Below, piece by piece: positions 26,531-35,178 of a stretch of 64,000 bases of DNA (positions are counted from its first letter, which is position 1; every line of letters begins with the position of its first letter). The notes beneath the pieces are model-generated. The model worked only from the letters and a program-made list of their open reading frames with translations, made no database searches and was not told the DNA's origin. Source of the stretch: Candidatus Xianfuyuplasma coldseepsis (GTDB taxonomy: Bacteria > Bacillota_I > Bacilli_A > Izemoplasmatales > Izemoplasmataceae); contig NZ_CP048914.1 of assembly GCF_014023125.1 (NCBI RefSeq), positions 434,001 through 498,000 on the forward strand, given 5' to 3'. Position numbers and translations under genes: made by a program.

Positions 26531-26553
26531 GATTCAACCTCCTCAAAAACGAA

Positions 26554-27525
26554 TTATTCGGTTTCAGTCGTTTTTGAACGAATAAACAGAGCTAATAATA
26601 CGAGGGACGTACCTACCCCAATCACATGGGATACGATATACAGTAATTTATAATTTACGCCAATAATGCCGGGTAACGACACCACAAGTAAGATGTTCTC
26701 AATCCCAAACAAGACAGCACTTGCACTCCCGATAACAGCGCCAACTAACAAGATTGGAATGTACATATGAGGGCGTTTCAAAGCAATTGGCAACGACGTT
26801 TCGGTTAAGCCAAACAAACTCCCAATGACAAGCCACTTGATGTTTCCTCGTTCTGTAGTAGTGTAATATTTTTTAAAGAGTAATAAACTACACAATATCA
26901 CCATCGGTGGAATAACAACACTTACCATAAGAGGACCGGTAATGTGATAATACCCATCGGTATAAAATTGAACAGCAAACCCAAATGATAACTTATTAAA
27001 AGGTCCCCCTAAATCAATCGTATTTAACATTGCTAAGATGACGACAATCAATAATGTTTCCTCAGTACCAATATGGGCCACATACGTGTTCACTTGATCG
27101 AGTAGAAACACGATTGGTGGAGCAATGAGATACGTCATCAATACATAGGTCATTGCAGTAATAAGTAATAGGGTAATCACTCCCTTAATATCATACAAAT
27201 GCGGCTTCTTATCGCGAAAGAAATGAGTACTAGCATAGAGATAACTATACCCCAAGATTAACCCGGCAAAAATTCCACCAAAGATACCTACACCAAGCGG
27301 ATTGATCAAGATCCCAATCAAGAGTCCAGAAGGAAGTAATATCCACGGTTTAATCGCGTGAGCAATCGCTGCGGTTAAGAGTGGAACAATCGTCCATAGA
27401 ATCCACGTTGGGACATCACCTAAGGACACCAGATTGGTGTCAATCGCCAAACTAATCGAATACAAGATAATAACGGGAACAACAATTCGAAAGGCAGCGA
27501 TAATCGGATCAAAAATCTTGTTCAT
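26554..27525 (-). CDS. PTS fructose-type EIIC-like membrane protein, no EIIA/EIIB attached
   Basis: 323 aa with about nine membrane helices. IDLGGPFNKLSF (about 160) and GLTETSLPIALKRP (about 230) correspond to the EIIC motifs DxGGPxNKxA and GxTEGAIPFA of fructose-family PTS permeases. The substrate-side Gly-Ala-Ile is altered to Thr-Ser-Leu, and no phosphorylation domains are present here. It may be a sugar channel-like permease using a distant EIIB, or a repurposed transporter. It overlaps the DUF523 gene by 17 nt. Confidence 0.7.
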   Translation of the reverse strand: MNKIFDPIIAAFRIVVPVIILYSISLAIDTNLVSLGDVPTWILWTIVPLLTAAIAHAIKPWILLPSGLLIGILINPLGVGIFGGIFAGLILGYSYLYASTHFFRDKKPHLYDIKGVITLLLITAMTYVLMTYLIAPPIVFLLDQVNTYVAHIGTEETLLIVVILAMLNTIDLGGPFNKLSFGFAVQFYTDGYYHITGPLMVSVVIPPMVILCSLLLFKKYYTTTERGNIKWLVIGSLFGLTETSLPIALKRPHMYIPILLVGAVIGSASAVLFGIENILLVVSLPGIIGVNYKLLYIVSHVIGVGTSLVLLALFIRSKTTETE

Positions 27526-27949
27526 AATAGTCCTTGATATACTCCTCAATCGTGATGACACGAATGCCGTGTTGTTCCAATAACGACGTCGTGATTCCTT
27601 GTCCTTCGATTAACCGTCCAGAAAAGGTTCCATCGTATACTTGTTTCGAACCGCAAGATGGACTGCGCGCTTGTAATATAGCGATAGTGACATGATTCTC
27701 TTTTGCAATTTTCAGTGTTTTTTGCGCACCGTTCATAAAAAAATGTGTGACATCTTCTCCGGTTTTACTGAAGACGCTGTCACCAACAATTTCAGACGGA
27801 ATCCGCGGAACTGTCATCCCCCCTAAGACTTCGGGACATACGGGGATGGCGAGGTTGTGATCAACAAGTTGTTTCGCTACTTCATGGAAGTTATCGTTAC
27901 CATCGTATTTTACTTGTTCACCGATGAGACAGGCACTAATCAAATACAT
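27509..27949 (-). CDS. DUF523 family protein
   Basis: 146 aa. The start YLISACLIG with its Cys, CPEVLGGMTVPR (about 40), and ARSPSCGSKQVYDGTF (about 95) with a Ser-Pro-Ser-Cys-Gly motif define the DUF523 (YbbK-like) family. The conserved cysteines suggest thiol or metal chemistry, but the function is unknown. The ATG at 27947-27949 has AGGAG upstream. It is co-transcribed with the YczE-like and EIIC-like genes. Confidence 0.88.
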   Translation of the reverse strand: MYLISACLIGEQVKYDGNDNFHEVAKQLVDHNLAIPVCPEVLGGMTVPRIPSEIVGDSVFSKTGEDVTHFFMNGAQKTLKIAKENHVTIAILQARSPSCGSKQVYDGTFSGRLIEGQGITTSLLEQHGIRVITIEEYIKDYYEQDF

Positions 27950-27959
27950 CGAACTCCTC

Positions 27960-28571
27960 CTACAAATACCGAATAACGTATCGATCATACAGACCCATAA
28001 TCGATCCACCTAAGACAATCGTAAGCACGGTTCCAATGCCAATATTGGTGATCCCGCCACTTAGCAATCCAAAGATAACCGCAACGAGAAAAGCACAGCC
28101 ATACGCGACGTAGGTACCAATGATTACATTGTGAAACACATCTTGCTGCAATACCCGTAAGAAGACATCCATCGGATGAACAGCAGTATTAATATAGAGA
28201 TGAATCGAAATCGAGAATAACAACACCAACATCCCGATGATGTTCACTAGTAAACGCATCGAAAACGACCAACTTGACATATCGGGTAACATCACGATAA
28301 ACATGTCCATGATCGTACTAAATGAAACCAAAAAAACCAATGAGAAAAAGATCTCATAAAGGATTACTTTTTTATGAATAATGATCGCAATGATGAAAAA
28401 GACGATACTCACGATCATAAATGCCAAGCCTGGTGTGATCGCATCGGATATGGCGCTGACATTTGCAGCAGCACTACCCCATGCACTCATCCCAATCGTA
28501 CTCTCATACATCATCGCACTCCCTAGTCCATTCCCCAATACAGCGATGATCAGATAGATGAATTTTCGCAT
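27960..28571 (-). CDS. YczE/YitT-type membrane protein
   Basis: 203 aa with five to six membrane helices. NGLGSAMMYESTIGMSAWGSAAANVS near the N-terminus corresponds to the YczE-family pattern (GxGxAL...lGxxPWdvl). Function is unknown. It is the first gene of a three-gene operon (this gene, DUF523, EIIC-like) with ribosome site GAGGTGATATAG. Confidence 0.75.
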   Translation of the reverse strand: MRKFIYLIIAVLGNGLGSAMMYESTIGMSAWGSAAANVSAISDAITPGLAFMIVSIVFFIIAIIIHKKVILYEIFFSLVFLVSFSTIMDMFIVMLPDMSSWSFSMRLLVNIIGMLVLLFSISIHLYINTAVHPMDVFLRVLQQDVFHNVIIGTYVAYGCAFLVAVIFGLLSGGITNIGIGTVLTIVLGGSIMGLYDRYVIRYL

Positions 28572-28605
28572 CTATATCACCTCAGTTCAATTGTACCATA
28601 TATAT

Positions 28606-29601
28606 TTATTTTCTAAGTATCTTCTTATCGACAACTTCCAGTATTTGGATTGCGTTTAATGCGGCCCCTTTTCGGATATTATCCGCACTGCAAAACATAT
28701 GCAGGAGACACGGGTTATACAAATCTTTACGAATCCGGCCAACCACAATCGCATCTTGATTGGCTGCGAATAAAGGCATCGGATATTGTTGTTGTTCTGG
28801 ATCATCAATCACTTCAATTCCTGGTGTTGCATGCAACTGCTCACGCAATCGTTCAAGATCGGGTTCCTTTATGAGTTCGATGATCATCGACACGCTATGA
28901 GCATGCTTCACCGGCACACGCACGCACGTTGCGGATACAGCAAGATCGGGTTTGTGTAGAATCTTTTGTGTTTCTTGAATCATCTTGTGCTCTTCAAAGG
29001 TAAAATTGGTCGATTCAAATCGATCAATTTGCGGAATCACATTGTTGTAAATTGGGTAGGGGTAGAGCTGTGGAGATTCTCCTTCAGCGGTTCGGTCGAA
29101 ATCATCAATTCCTTGTTGTCCACTACCACTCACGGCTTGATAGGTTGTATAATCCACTCGTTTGATATCCCATAGGTGTTGCACAACAGTCAAAGGAACA
29201 ACGGATTGTATCGTCGAACAGTTCGGATTGGCGATAATGCCTTGGTGCTGAAGTACATCGTCTGGATTCACTTCAGGTACCACAAGCGGTACCTGGGGAT
29301 CCATACGAAACGCCGAACTATTATCAATCACAACCGCCCCAATCGATACAAAATCACGAGCAAAGGTTGTACTTACTGTGCTACCGGCACTAAAAAGAGC
29401 AATATCAATATCTTTATCGATGATATTTGCTGTGGTTGTCTCCATCACGGTATAGGATTGATCTTGAAATGTGACAACCGTTCCCGCACTACGCTTTGAT
29501 GCATATAGATACAACCGATCAATGGAAATATTTCGTTCATCGAGAATTTGGAGAAAGGTTCTTCCCACAAGTCCCGTTGCACCAACAATTGCAATATTCA
29601 T
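28606..29601 (-). CDS. asd: Aspartate-semialdehyde dehydrogenase
   Basis: 331 aa. NADP loop GATGLVGRTFL, the catalytic Cys in NPNCSTIQ (about 128), and SGSGQQGIDD with RVPVKHAHSVS (catalytic His about 240). It reduces aspartyl phosphate to aspartate semialdehyde, the branch point to lysine/DAP, threonine and methionine. It is divergent from the DAP-pathway deacetylase and aminotransferase genes, so this is a small lysine/DAP locus. No lysine riboswitch is visible in the 156-bp divergent region. Confidence 0.95.
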   Translation of the reverse strand: MNIAIVGATGLVGRTFLQILDERNISIDRLYLYASKRSAGTVVTFQDQSYTVMETTTANIIDKDIDIALFSAGSTVSTTFARDFVSIGAVVIDNSSAFRMDPQVPLVVPEVNPDDVLQHQGIIANPNCSTIQSVVPLTVVQHLWDIKRVDYTTYQAVSGSGQQGIDDFDRTAEGESPQLYPYPIYNNVIPQIDRFESTNFTFEEHKMIQETQKILHKPDLAVSATCVRVPVKHAHSVSMIIELIKEPDLERLREQLHATPGIEVIDDPEQQQYPMPLFAANQDAIVVGRIRKDLYNPCLLHMFCSADNIRKGAALNAIQILEVVDKKILRK

Positions 29602-29757
29602 CCAACCACTCCTTAAATGTTCGGTATCTTGACCTTATGATATCACTGATTTTAGGGTTCTGTAAAGTTCTCTTGTGACAATCTTTTCGCAAACTGTACA
29701 TAATTTTGTGTTGCACCGTTTCACGTTATGGTATATTTTAAGTATAAGGTGATCAAA

Positions 29758-30894
29758 ATGACAAACAAACTACAACAATTTCGGGAAGATTTACACCAGA
29801 TTCCCGAAACCAGTTTTACGGAATTTAAAACGCAAGCATACCTACAAAAAGCTCTACAAGCTATGGGCTACCAACCACAAGTTATTGCAACAACAGGACT
29901 CTATGTTTATCTGGATCAAGGACATTCTACATCAATTGCATTTCGGACGGATATTGACGCATTACCAGTACACGAAGAAACCGGTGTCGGTTTTGCTTCT
30001 ACGCATGATGGATATATGCATGCCTGTGGCCATGACGGTCACATGGCAATGATGCTTGGGGTTGCTGATTACTTACAAGCCAAACTAGATCAACTCCAAA
30101 AGAACGTGCTTCTGATTTTTCAACCCGCAGAAGAGTCCATTGGTGGTGCCAAGCAAATCGTGGATACTGGTTTACTGGAACAATGTCACGTGGAAGCCAT
30201 CTTTGGTATTCATTTGTTTCCCGAGATTGAAGAAGGTATAATCGCTTCAAAACCGGGTCCTTTTATGGCGATGGCGAATGAAGTGAATGTCACTGTTATC
30301 GGTACTAGTGCCCATGGTGCAATGCCTCATAAAGGCGTTGATGCGAATATTATTTTGGCAAAATTACTCGTTGATTTTGAGACGATACAAACACGGATGA
30401 TTTCACCGCTACAACCGACCATCATGACGTTTGGCCATATTCAAGGCGGCCATGTTCGAAATCAAATCAGTGATCGAGCGATTATGGAAGGCACGATTCG
30501 TTCGTTTGACAAGACCGTACAAGAACAGATGGTCCAAGCGATGAATCAGTTCGCTAGACATTATGAACAACTCTATGGTTGTACAATTACAATTGACGTA
30601 AACGATGGATACTTACCCGTCATCAACGATGAACATCTCTATCAAACATGGAAAGACGCATTATACGAGTTTCCACTACACGAATTCAAACAACCGTTTA
30701 TGATTGCCGAAGACTTTTCGTTCTATGGTGAGGTTGTTCCCAGTGTATTCTTCTTTGTAGGAGCAAAAAACGACAAACAAGGTTTTACATATTCCCTCCA
30801 TCATCCGAAGTTTAACTTTAATCCTCAGGTCTTACAAGTTGGTCTTAAAGCCTATCAAACACTCCTTAAGAAACTAGGTGTCCTACATGAGTAA
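29758..30894 (+). CDS. dapL: M20 amidohydrolase, probable N-acetyldiaminopimelate deacetylase
   Basis: 378 aa M20D peptidase-fold hydrolase. The metal-binding residues are visible in RTDIDALPV (about 72), HACGHDGHMAMM (about 93), FQPAEES (about 128) and the late His in YSLHHPKFNF (about 350). M20D enzymes remove acyl groups from amino acids. The neighbours asd and a matching aminotransferase favour N-acetyl-LL-DAP deacetylase over hippurate or indole-acetyl hydrolases. The ATG at 29758 with AAGGTG upstream is chosen. It overlaps the next gene by 8 nt. Confidence 0.85.
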   Translation: MTNKLQQFREDLHQIPETSFTEFKTQAYLQKALQAMGYQPQVIATTGLYVYLDQGHSTSIAFRTDIDALPVHEETGVGFASTHDGYMHACGHDGHMAMMLGVADYLQAKLDQLQKNVLLIFQPAEESIGGAKQIVDTGLLEQCHVEAIFGIHLFPEIEEGIIASKPGPFMAMANEVNVTVIGTSAHGAMPHKGVDANIILAKLLVDFETIQTRMISPLQPTIMTFGHIQGGHVRNQISDRAIMEGTIRSFDKTVQEQMVQAMNQFARHYEQLYGCTITIDVNDGYLPVINDEHLYQTWKDALYEFPLHEFKQPFMIAEDFSFYGEVVPSVFFFVGAKNDKQGFTYSLHHPKFNFNPQVLQVGLKAYQTLLKKLGVLHE

Positions 30895-32017
30895 ATTCAT
30901 CAAACAAGAGGTACAAGAGATTGCGATTAGCGGAATTCGCCAGTTTAATCAAAAAGCCGAAGACGTTGAAGGCGTGATTAAACTGACGCTCGGTGAACTC
31001 GATTTCAACACGTTTGATCATATTAAAGAAGGGGTATCGTGGGCAGCCGAACATAACAAAACTCGCTATACGCCAAACGCTGGATTGGACGCATTACGTA
31101 AAAAAATATCCTATCGCTATGAACACTATAATGCGGAAGAAGTCATCGTTACCGTGGGAACAACCGAAGGAATCAGTATCATCGTCAAGTCCTGTATCGG
31201 GAAAGGCGATGAAGTCATTATCCCGACACCAGGTTATGTTGGGTATGAACCATTAATCAAAATTGAACAAGCCACAGTTCGCGAAATTGATCTCAGTACA
31301 AGTGATTTTCGAATCACCAAAGAACAACTAGAAACCGCATATAATGAAAACACCAAAGCGATCCTAATTACCAATCCCAATAATCCAACAGGAAAAGTAT
31401 TAACGATGACGGAAATGGACTACATCAAAGACTTCGTTCTCAAATATGATCTTCTACTAATTGTCGATGAAGTCTACAGTGAAATTGTCTTTGATGGTAC
31501 CTTTACATCCTTCAGTGTTTATTCGGAATTAAAGGACAATATGGTGTTGTTGGACGGATTCAGTAAATCCCATGCGATGACTGGGTTTCGGATTGGCTAC
31601 ATTGTCGCTGATATTTTAATGATACGTCAACTGCTAAAAACACATCAATATAGCGTTACTAGCGCAACATCACTATCCCAATATGCAGCTTTAGCAGCCA
31701 AGGATGAGGACAGTCTGTTCTTGGTACAAGAATTACGCAAACGACGAGATTTTCTCTGTCAAGAACTCGACCGTTTAGGGCTTGCTTATGTCTATCCCGA
31801 AGGGGCGTTTTATGTATTTGTGAACATCGCTGAATACAGCAGTTCCTCCATCGCATTTTGTGAACGATTGCTCTATACCTATAAAGTGGCTACAATCCCT
31901 GGTGAGTCGTTTTTAGGTCATCACAATGATTACATCCGCATCTCCTATGCACTACCTCTAGAAGAACTGGCCGAGGCGATGAAACGAATTGAATCATTTC
32001 TAAAAGAAAAACGCTGA
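30887..32017 (+). CDS. patA: PLP aminotransferase class I/II, probable N-acetyl-LL-DAP aminotransferase
   Basis: 376 aa. TPNAGLDALR, ITNPNNPTGKV (about 165), VDEVYSEIVF (about 198) and the PLP Lys in DGFSKSHAMTGFRIGY (about 230) define a fold-type I aminotransferase close to PatA/AspB. With the overlapping deacetylase gene and asd it fits the acetylase branch of DAP/lysine synthesis. The first step genes (dapA, dapB, dapH) are not in the window. Confidence 0.87.
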   Translation: MSKFIKQEVQEIAISGIRQFNQKAEDVEGVIKLTLGELDFNTFDHIKEGVSWAAEHNKTRYTPNAGLDALRKKISYRYEHYNAEEVIVTVGTTEGISIIVKSCIGKGDEVIIPTPGYVGYEPLIKIEQATVREIDLSTSDFRITKEQLETAYNENTKAILITNPNNPTGKVLTMTEMDYIKDFVLKYDLLLIVDEVYSEIVFDGTFTSFSVYSELKDNMVLLDGFSKSHAMTGFRIGYIVADILMIRQLLKTHQYSVTSATSLSQYAALAAKDEDSLFLVQELRKRRDFLCQELDRLGLAYVYPEGAFYVFVNIAEYSSSSIAFCERLLYTYKVATIPGESFLGHHNDYIRISYALPLEELAEAMKRIESFLKEKR

Positions 32018-32034
32018 GTTCAGCGTTTTTTTTA
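32004..32034. terminator. Bidirectional terminator after patA / the SDR gene
   Basis: AAAACGCTGA, short loop, TCAGCGTTTT with flanking A and T runs between convergent genes. Confidence 0.85.
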
Positions 32035-32949
32035 GAATGTGAATGGAGCGTATGTGACTTCGAGACTATAGTCCCATAACTGTTGCTGCAGATTGCGATT
32101 ATGTGATCGTTTTGTCGAGGTGCAAACTACTGGAGCACCTTTTACTCCAAAGAGTTTATCAGGGCCATAGAATTGTCCGTTTTGAGCCATTGGATCAACC
32201 GCAGCACGAACACCGGGTAAACTTCCTTGATACGCACTTTGAGTAAACTTATTGGTGAGTGCGTGGAAGGCTTTGTAAACTCCGCGTTCATAGATATGAT
32301 TGCCCAGATTGGTGGATGAAATACCGGGATGAGCCGCAAGAACTTTAACTGATAAACCCGCTTGTTCTACGTTATTAGCCAAATGGTACGTGAATAATAA
32401 ATTCTCTAACTTACTGCGTCCATAGGCTAAAAATGGGACATATCCTTTTTTGTTTTTGTATTGTAAGTTCTTGAAGTTCATTGTACCAAAGCGATGGGCA
32501 ATACTACTGATATTGACAATTCGCGGATCATTGCTTTGTTTCAATAAATCAAACAATAAACTTGTTAATAGAAAATGACCAAAATGATTGATTCCTTGTT
32601 GTTGTTCAAGTCCATCCGCGGTTTCACGGTATGGGGTCATCATAATCCCAGCATTATTAAGTAAGATATCAATGGTTTGATAGCGTTTATGTAGTTCATC
32701 ACTGAACTTGTGTATGGATGAAAAACTTGCTAAATCGAGCGCAATAATGACTAGTTTTGCGGTCGGAACATCCTGTTTGATTGTATCGAATGCTGCCTCG
32801 GCTTTTTCCCGATTACGACAGGCCATAATGACTTCAGCATTCTTCTTTGCAAACAATCGTGTTGCTTCATATCCAATACCGGAGTTTGCTCCTGTTACGA
32901 CGATTACTTTTCCGGACAAATCCGGCATATCTTGTTCGGTCCATTTCAT
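32032..32949 (-). CDS. Short-chain dehydrogenase/reductase (retinol dehydrogenase-like)
   Basis: 305 aa. Cofactor motif TGANSGIGYEA (about 18), NNAGIM (about 93), the catalytic Ser in NISSIAHRFG (about 143) and YGRSKLENL (Tyr-x3-Lys, about 172). It is an NAD(P)-dependent oxidoreductase of the larger SDR subgroup that resembles animal retinol/WW-domain oxidoreductases. Natural substrate unknown. Monocistronic. Confidence 0.88.
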   Translation of the reverse strand: MKWTEQDMPDLSGKVIVVTGANSGIGYEATRLFAKKNAEVIMACRNREKAEAAFDTIKQDVPTAKLVIIALDLASFSSIHKFSDELHKRYQTIDILLNNAGIMMTPYRETADGLEQQQGINHFGHFLLTSLLFDLLKQSNDPRIVNISSIAHRFGTMNFKNLQYKNKKGYVPFLAYGRSKLENLLFTYHLANNVEQAGLSVKVLAAHPGISSTNLGNHIYERGVYKAFHALTNKFTQSAYQGSLPGVRAAVDPMAQNGQFYGPDKLFGVKGAPVVCTSTKRSHNRNLQQQLWDYSLEVTYAPFTF

Positions 32950-33035
32950 ACGATAACCTCCTAATTTTCCACTATATCATATCATTATTTTTTTCACTTT
33001 GCTAGTGGTATACTATGAAAGAGGAGGTGATGCAT

Positions 33036-33968
33036 ATGAGAGTCTATATTTCCTTTGGCTTACCGATTGTATTATTAACCATTGCATTTTGGTTTATCAT
33101 CCGACAATATCGGATCATGTTTATCAATTGGCACAAGGAATTAAGTGTCAAAAAGATTGCCTTGTACAGTGGCCAAATCATTGTCAAAACAGTTGTCGTA
33201 TTACTGTTAATCATCTTAATTCATAATCGATTCCACGAAGATCAATTACTGGAAGTATTGTTGTTTGTTGGTTTGCTGTTTACGTTTGCGATTGTCCAAT
33301 CAGCGTATTCATTCAGTGGTTTTGTCGCACGCATTCATTATATCTATCGTTACGCAAGCACGTTTTTCAAACGTCATTCAGAGACGGCAAATGAGATGAA
33401 AGACAAATACCAAGGAACGATTAAATCGAGTTATTCCTATCTAATTAAGCTACTGATTCTCATTGCGTTCATTATTACCTTCTTGCCCAACATTACTTTG
33501 TTTGTGCTGTCTAATGTGGTGTATGTCATTGTCATTATTGGATTGCTATTGATCGCCGCATTACTGAACAATGTGATTTACTTTGGATTAACGACACTAA
33601 TTATTTTCCAATACGATCCAGCAAGTATTTCACTTGTCGATGCCAATTACTTGGTGATGTCGGTTTCATTTATCGTACTCGCGATTGGATTTATCGTGGA
33701 AACCCGAATGGATAATCGAATGTTCTTTATCAAGGCGGTAAAAACGGTGAAATCCTTCAAGTTTTATTTAGGCTATGAGATGGTGTATGAATCCAATTCA
33801 ATTATCATCTATCAAAATGTCATTAATCATTATTACTACTTCTATTATCGGATTACCGGACTCGTGATTGTGTATGACTCCTTGATGGATTTACGAGAAA
33901 CCAAGTTCTTAACGTATAAAATGATTCAAAAAGGAACGCAGTACTTGCGAGCAAACGAAGAACTTTAA
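33036..33968 (+). CDS. Multi-helix membrane protein, unknown function
   Basis: 310 aa. About seven membrane helices are grouped as a pair near the N-terminus, a pair around residues 60-100 and three between 140 and 230. A soluble C-terminal tail of about 80 residues is rich in Tyr (NHYYYFYYRI). I do not recognise a family. The ATG at 33036 with GAGGAGGTG upstream is used. It lies upstream of the small iron-sulfur-like protein and ppx-ppk but is separated by a new ribosome site and about 58 bp. Confidence 0.7.
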   Translation: MRVYISFGLPIVLLTIAFWFIIRQYRIMFINWHKELSVKKIALYSGQIIVKTVVVLLLIILIHNRFHEDQLLEVLLFVGLLFTFAIVQSAYSFSGFVARIHYIYRYASTFFKRHSETANEMKDKYQGTIKSSYSYLIKLLILIAFIITFLPNITLFVLSNVVYVIVIIGLLLIAALLNNVIYFGLTTLIIFQYDPASISLVDANYLVMSVSFIVLAIGFIVETRMDNRMFFIKAVKTVKSFKFYLGYEMVYESNSIIIYQNVINHYYYFYYRITGLVIVYDSLMDLRETKFLTYKMIQKGTQYLRANEEL

Positions 33969-34026
33969 GCAGATTTACAGTGTCTATAAATGGATTATGA
34001 TATACTACAGTTAAGTAGGTGAAAAC

Positions 34027-34224
34027 ATGGGTAAAAAGACTAAGGAAGAATACATCTGTTCGTGCTTCATGATCACAAAAAATGATGTCAAGGAGCATAT
34101 TCAAAATGGCGTCTTAAAATATAAAGACTTACAGAAACTGACAAACATTGGAACCGAGTGTTCCAGTTGTAAGACCAAAACAAAAAAGAAATTTAAAAAA
34201 TATCGAGAAAAACTAAGCGCTTAG
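34027..34224 (+). CDS. BFD-like [2Fe-2S] mini-protein
   Basis: 65 aa. Four cysteines are arranged CxC near residue 11 and CxxC near residue 47, with the helical segment between them (VKEHIQNGVLKYKDLQKLT). This matches the BFD-like [2Fe-2S]-binding fold found in bacterioferritin-associated ferredoxin and NirB. Highly basic C-terminal tail (KTKKKFKKYREK). It stands alone with its own terminator just before ppx. The partner is unknown. Confidence 0.8.
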   Translation: MGKKTKEEYICSCFMITKNDVKEHIQNGVLKYKDLQKLTNIGTECSSCKTKTKKKFKKYREKLSA

Positions 34225-34238
34225 ATTTTGCGCTTTTT
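34215..34238 (+). terminator. Terminator after the BFD-like gene
   Basis: AAGCGC, loop, GCGCTT followed by TTTTT. It overlaps the stop codon. Confidence 0.7.
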
Positions 34239-34270
34239 TTGTTATAATAGGGTTAGAAGGATGTGATTGG

Positions 34271-35176
34271 ATGCGACAAATTGGTATTGTCGATATCGGT
34301 AGTAATACCGTACGACTTTGTATCTATCGAGTAGGAAAGGGGCCTAATTATAACTTGGAGTTGAATCAAAAAGAATCCGTACGACTTCGAAATTACGTTG
34401 AGAATAATCGATTAAGTGAAACTGGGATTGAGAAATTACGCCGGATTCTACGTGTTTATACCGCCATATTGGATAAAGACGATATTGTTGAGGTAAAGTA
34501 TTTTGCAACCCAAACAATTCGAATGGTGGACAATCAACAAGAGATCTTAGATGCGATGAACGCGGAATTTGGAATCACAATAGATGTCTTTAACGAAGAG
34601 GAAGAATCATTGTTTGGTTTTCGTGGGATGAATACCTTTTTGGTACATGAGGACGAGGGTTTGTATGTCGACCTTGGTGGAGGAAGTATGGAAATTGTCC
34701 ACTTTCAAGGAGACGATCCGATTGAATACTACTGTTTTGATTTTGGTAGTATCGTCCTGAGAAGTATCATCGATCATGCGATTCCAACCGATGATGAAAT
34801 TGCCTATCTACGCTCGTTCTTATTTGGAAAGTTCGAGGAAGTTCCCTGGTTACGCAATCTGCGGAAACCATTGATTGTTGTCGGTGGTAGTTCACGAAAT
34901 TTGGTCCGTATCGATGCCTTTTTAACTCGACGAAAAGATGCGACCCACGGGTACCGTCTTGGCTTGCGGGAAATCACTCGCATTCGCAAAATACTAATGT
35001 TACTAACGTTGGAGGAAATCCAAAACATTGATGGGTTCACCCCATCACGTGCAGATATCATCATTCCTTCGATTTATGTATTTGAAACACTATTCCGTTA
35101 CATTCAAGCCGACTACTACGTCTGTAGTCGTACAGGTCTTCGTGAAGGCGTTTTATTGGATATGATTGGAGGATAA
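34271..35176 (+). CDS. ppx: Ppx/GppA exopolyphosphatase
   Basis: 301 aa actin-like phosphatase domain. Phosphate loop DIGSNTVRLCIY (residues 7-18), ATQTIR (about 80), the catalytic Glu region FNEEEESLFGF (about 115), and DLGGGSMEIVHF (about 138). It lacks the C-terminal HD domain of long Ppx, as do the short Firmicutes forms. It releases phosphate from polyphosphate or hydrolyses pppGpp. It lies 2 nt before ppk, forming a synthesis/degradation pair. Confidence 0.92.
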   Translation: MRQIGIVDIGSNTVRLCIYRVGKGPNYNLELNQKESVRLRNYVENNRLSETGIEKLRRILRVYTAILDKDDIVEVKYFATQTIRMVDNQQEILDAMNAEFGITIDVFNEEEESLFGFRGMNTFLVHEDEGLYVDLGGGSMEIVHFQGDDPIEYYCFDFGSIVLRSIIDHAIPTDDEIAYLRSFLFGKFEEVPWLRNLRKPLIVVGGSSRNLVRIDAFLTRRKDATHGYRLGLREITRIRKILMLLTLEEIQNIDGFTPSRADIIIPSIYVFETLFRYIQADYYVCSRTGLREGVLLDMIGG

Positions 35177-35178
35177 CT

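Noticed and set aside
28572-29757. Possible lysine riboswitch or T-box near asd and dapL
   Set aside because: The asd/dapL intergenic region is only about 156 bp and lacks the lysine aptamer core and any T-box sequence (TGG-N-ACC) or terminator.
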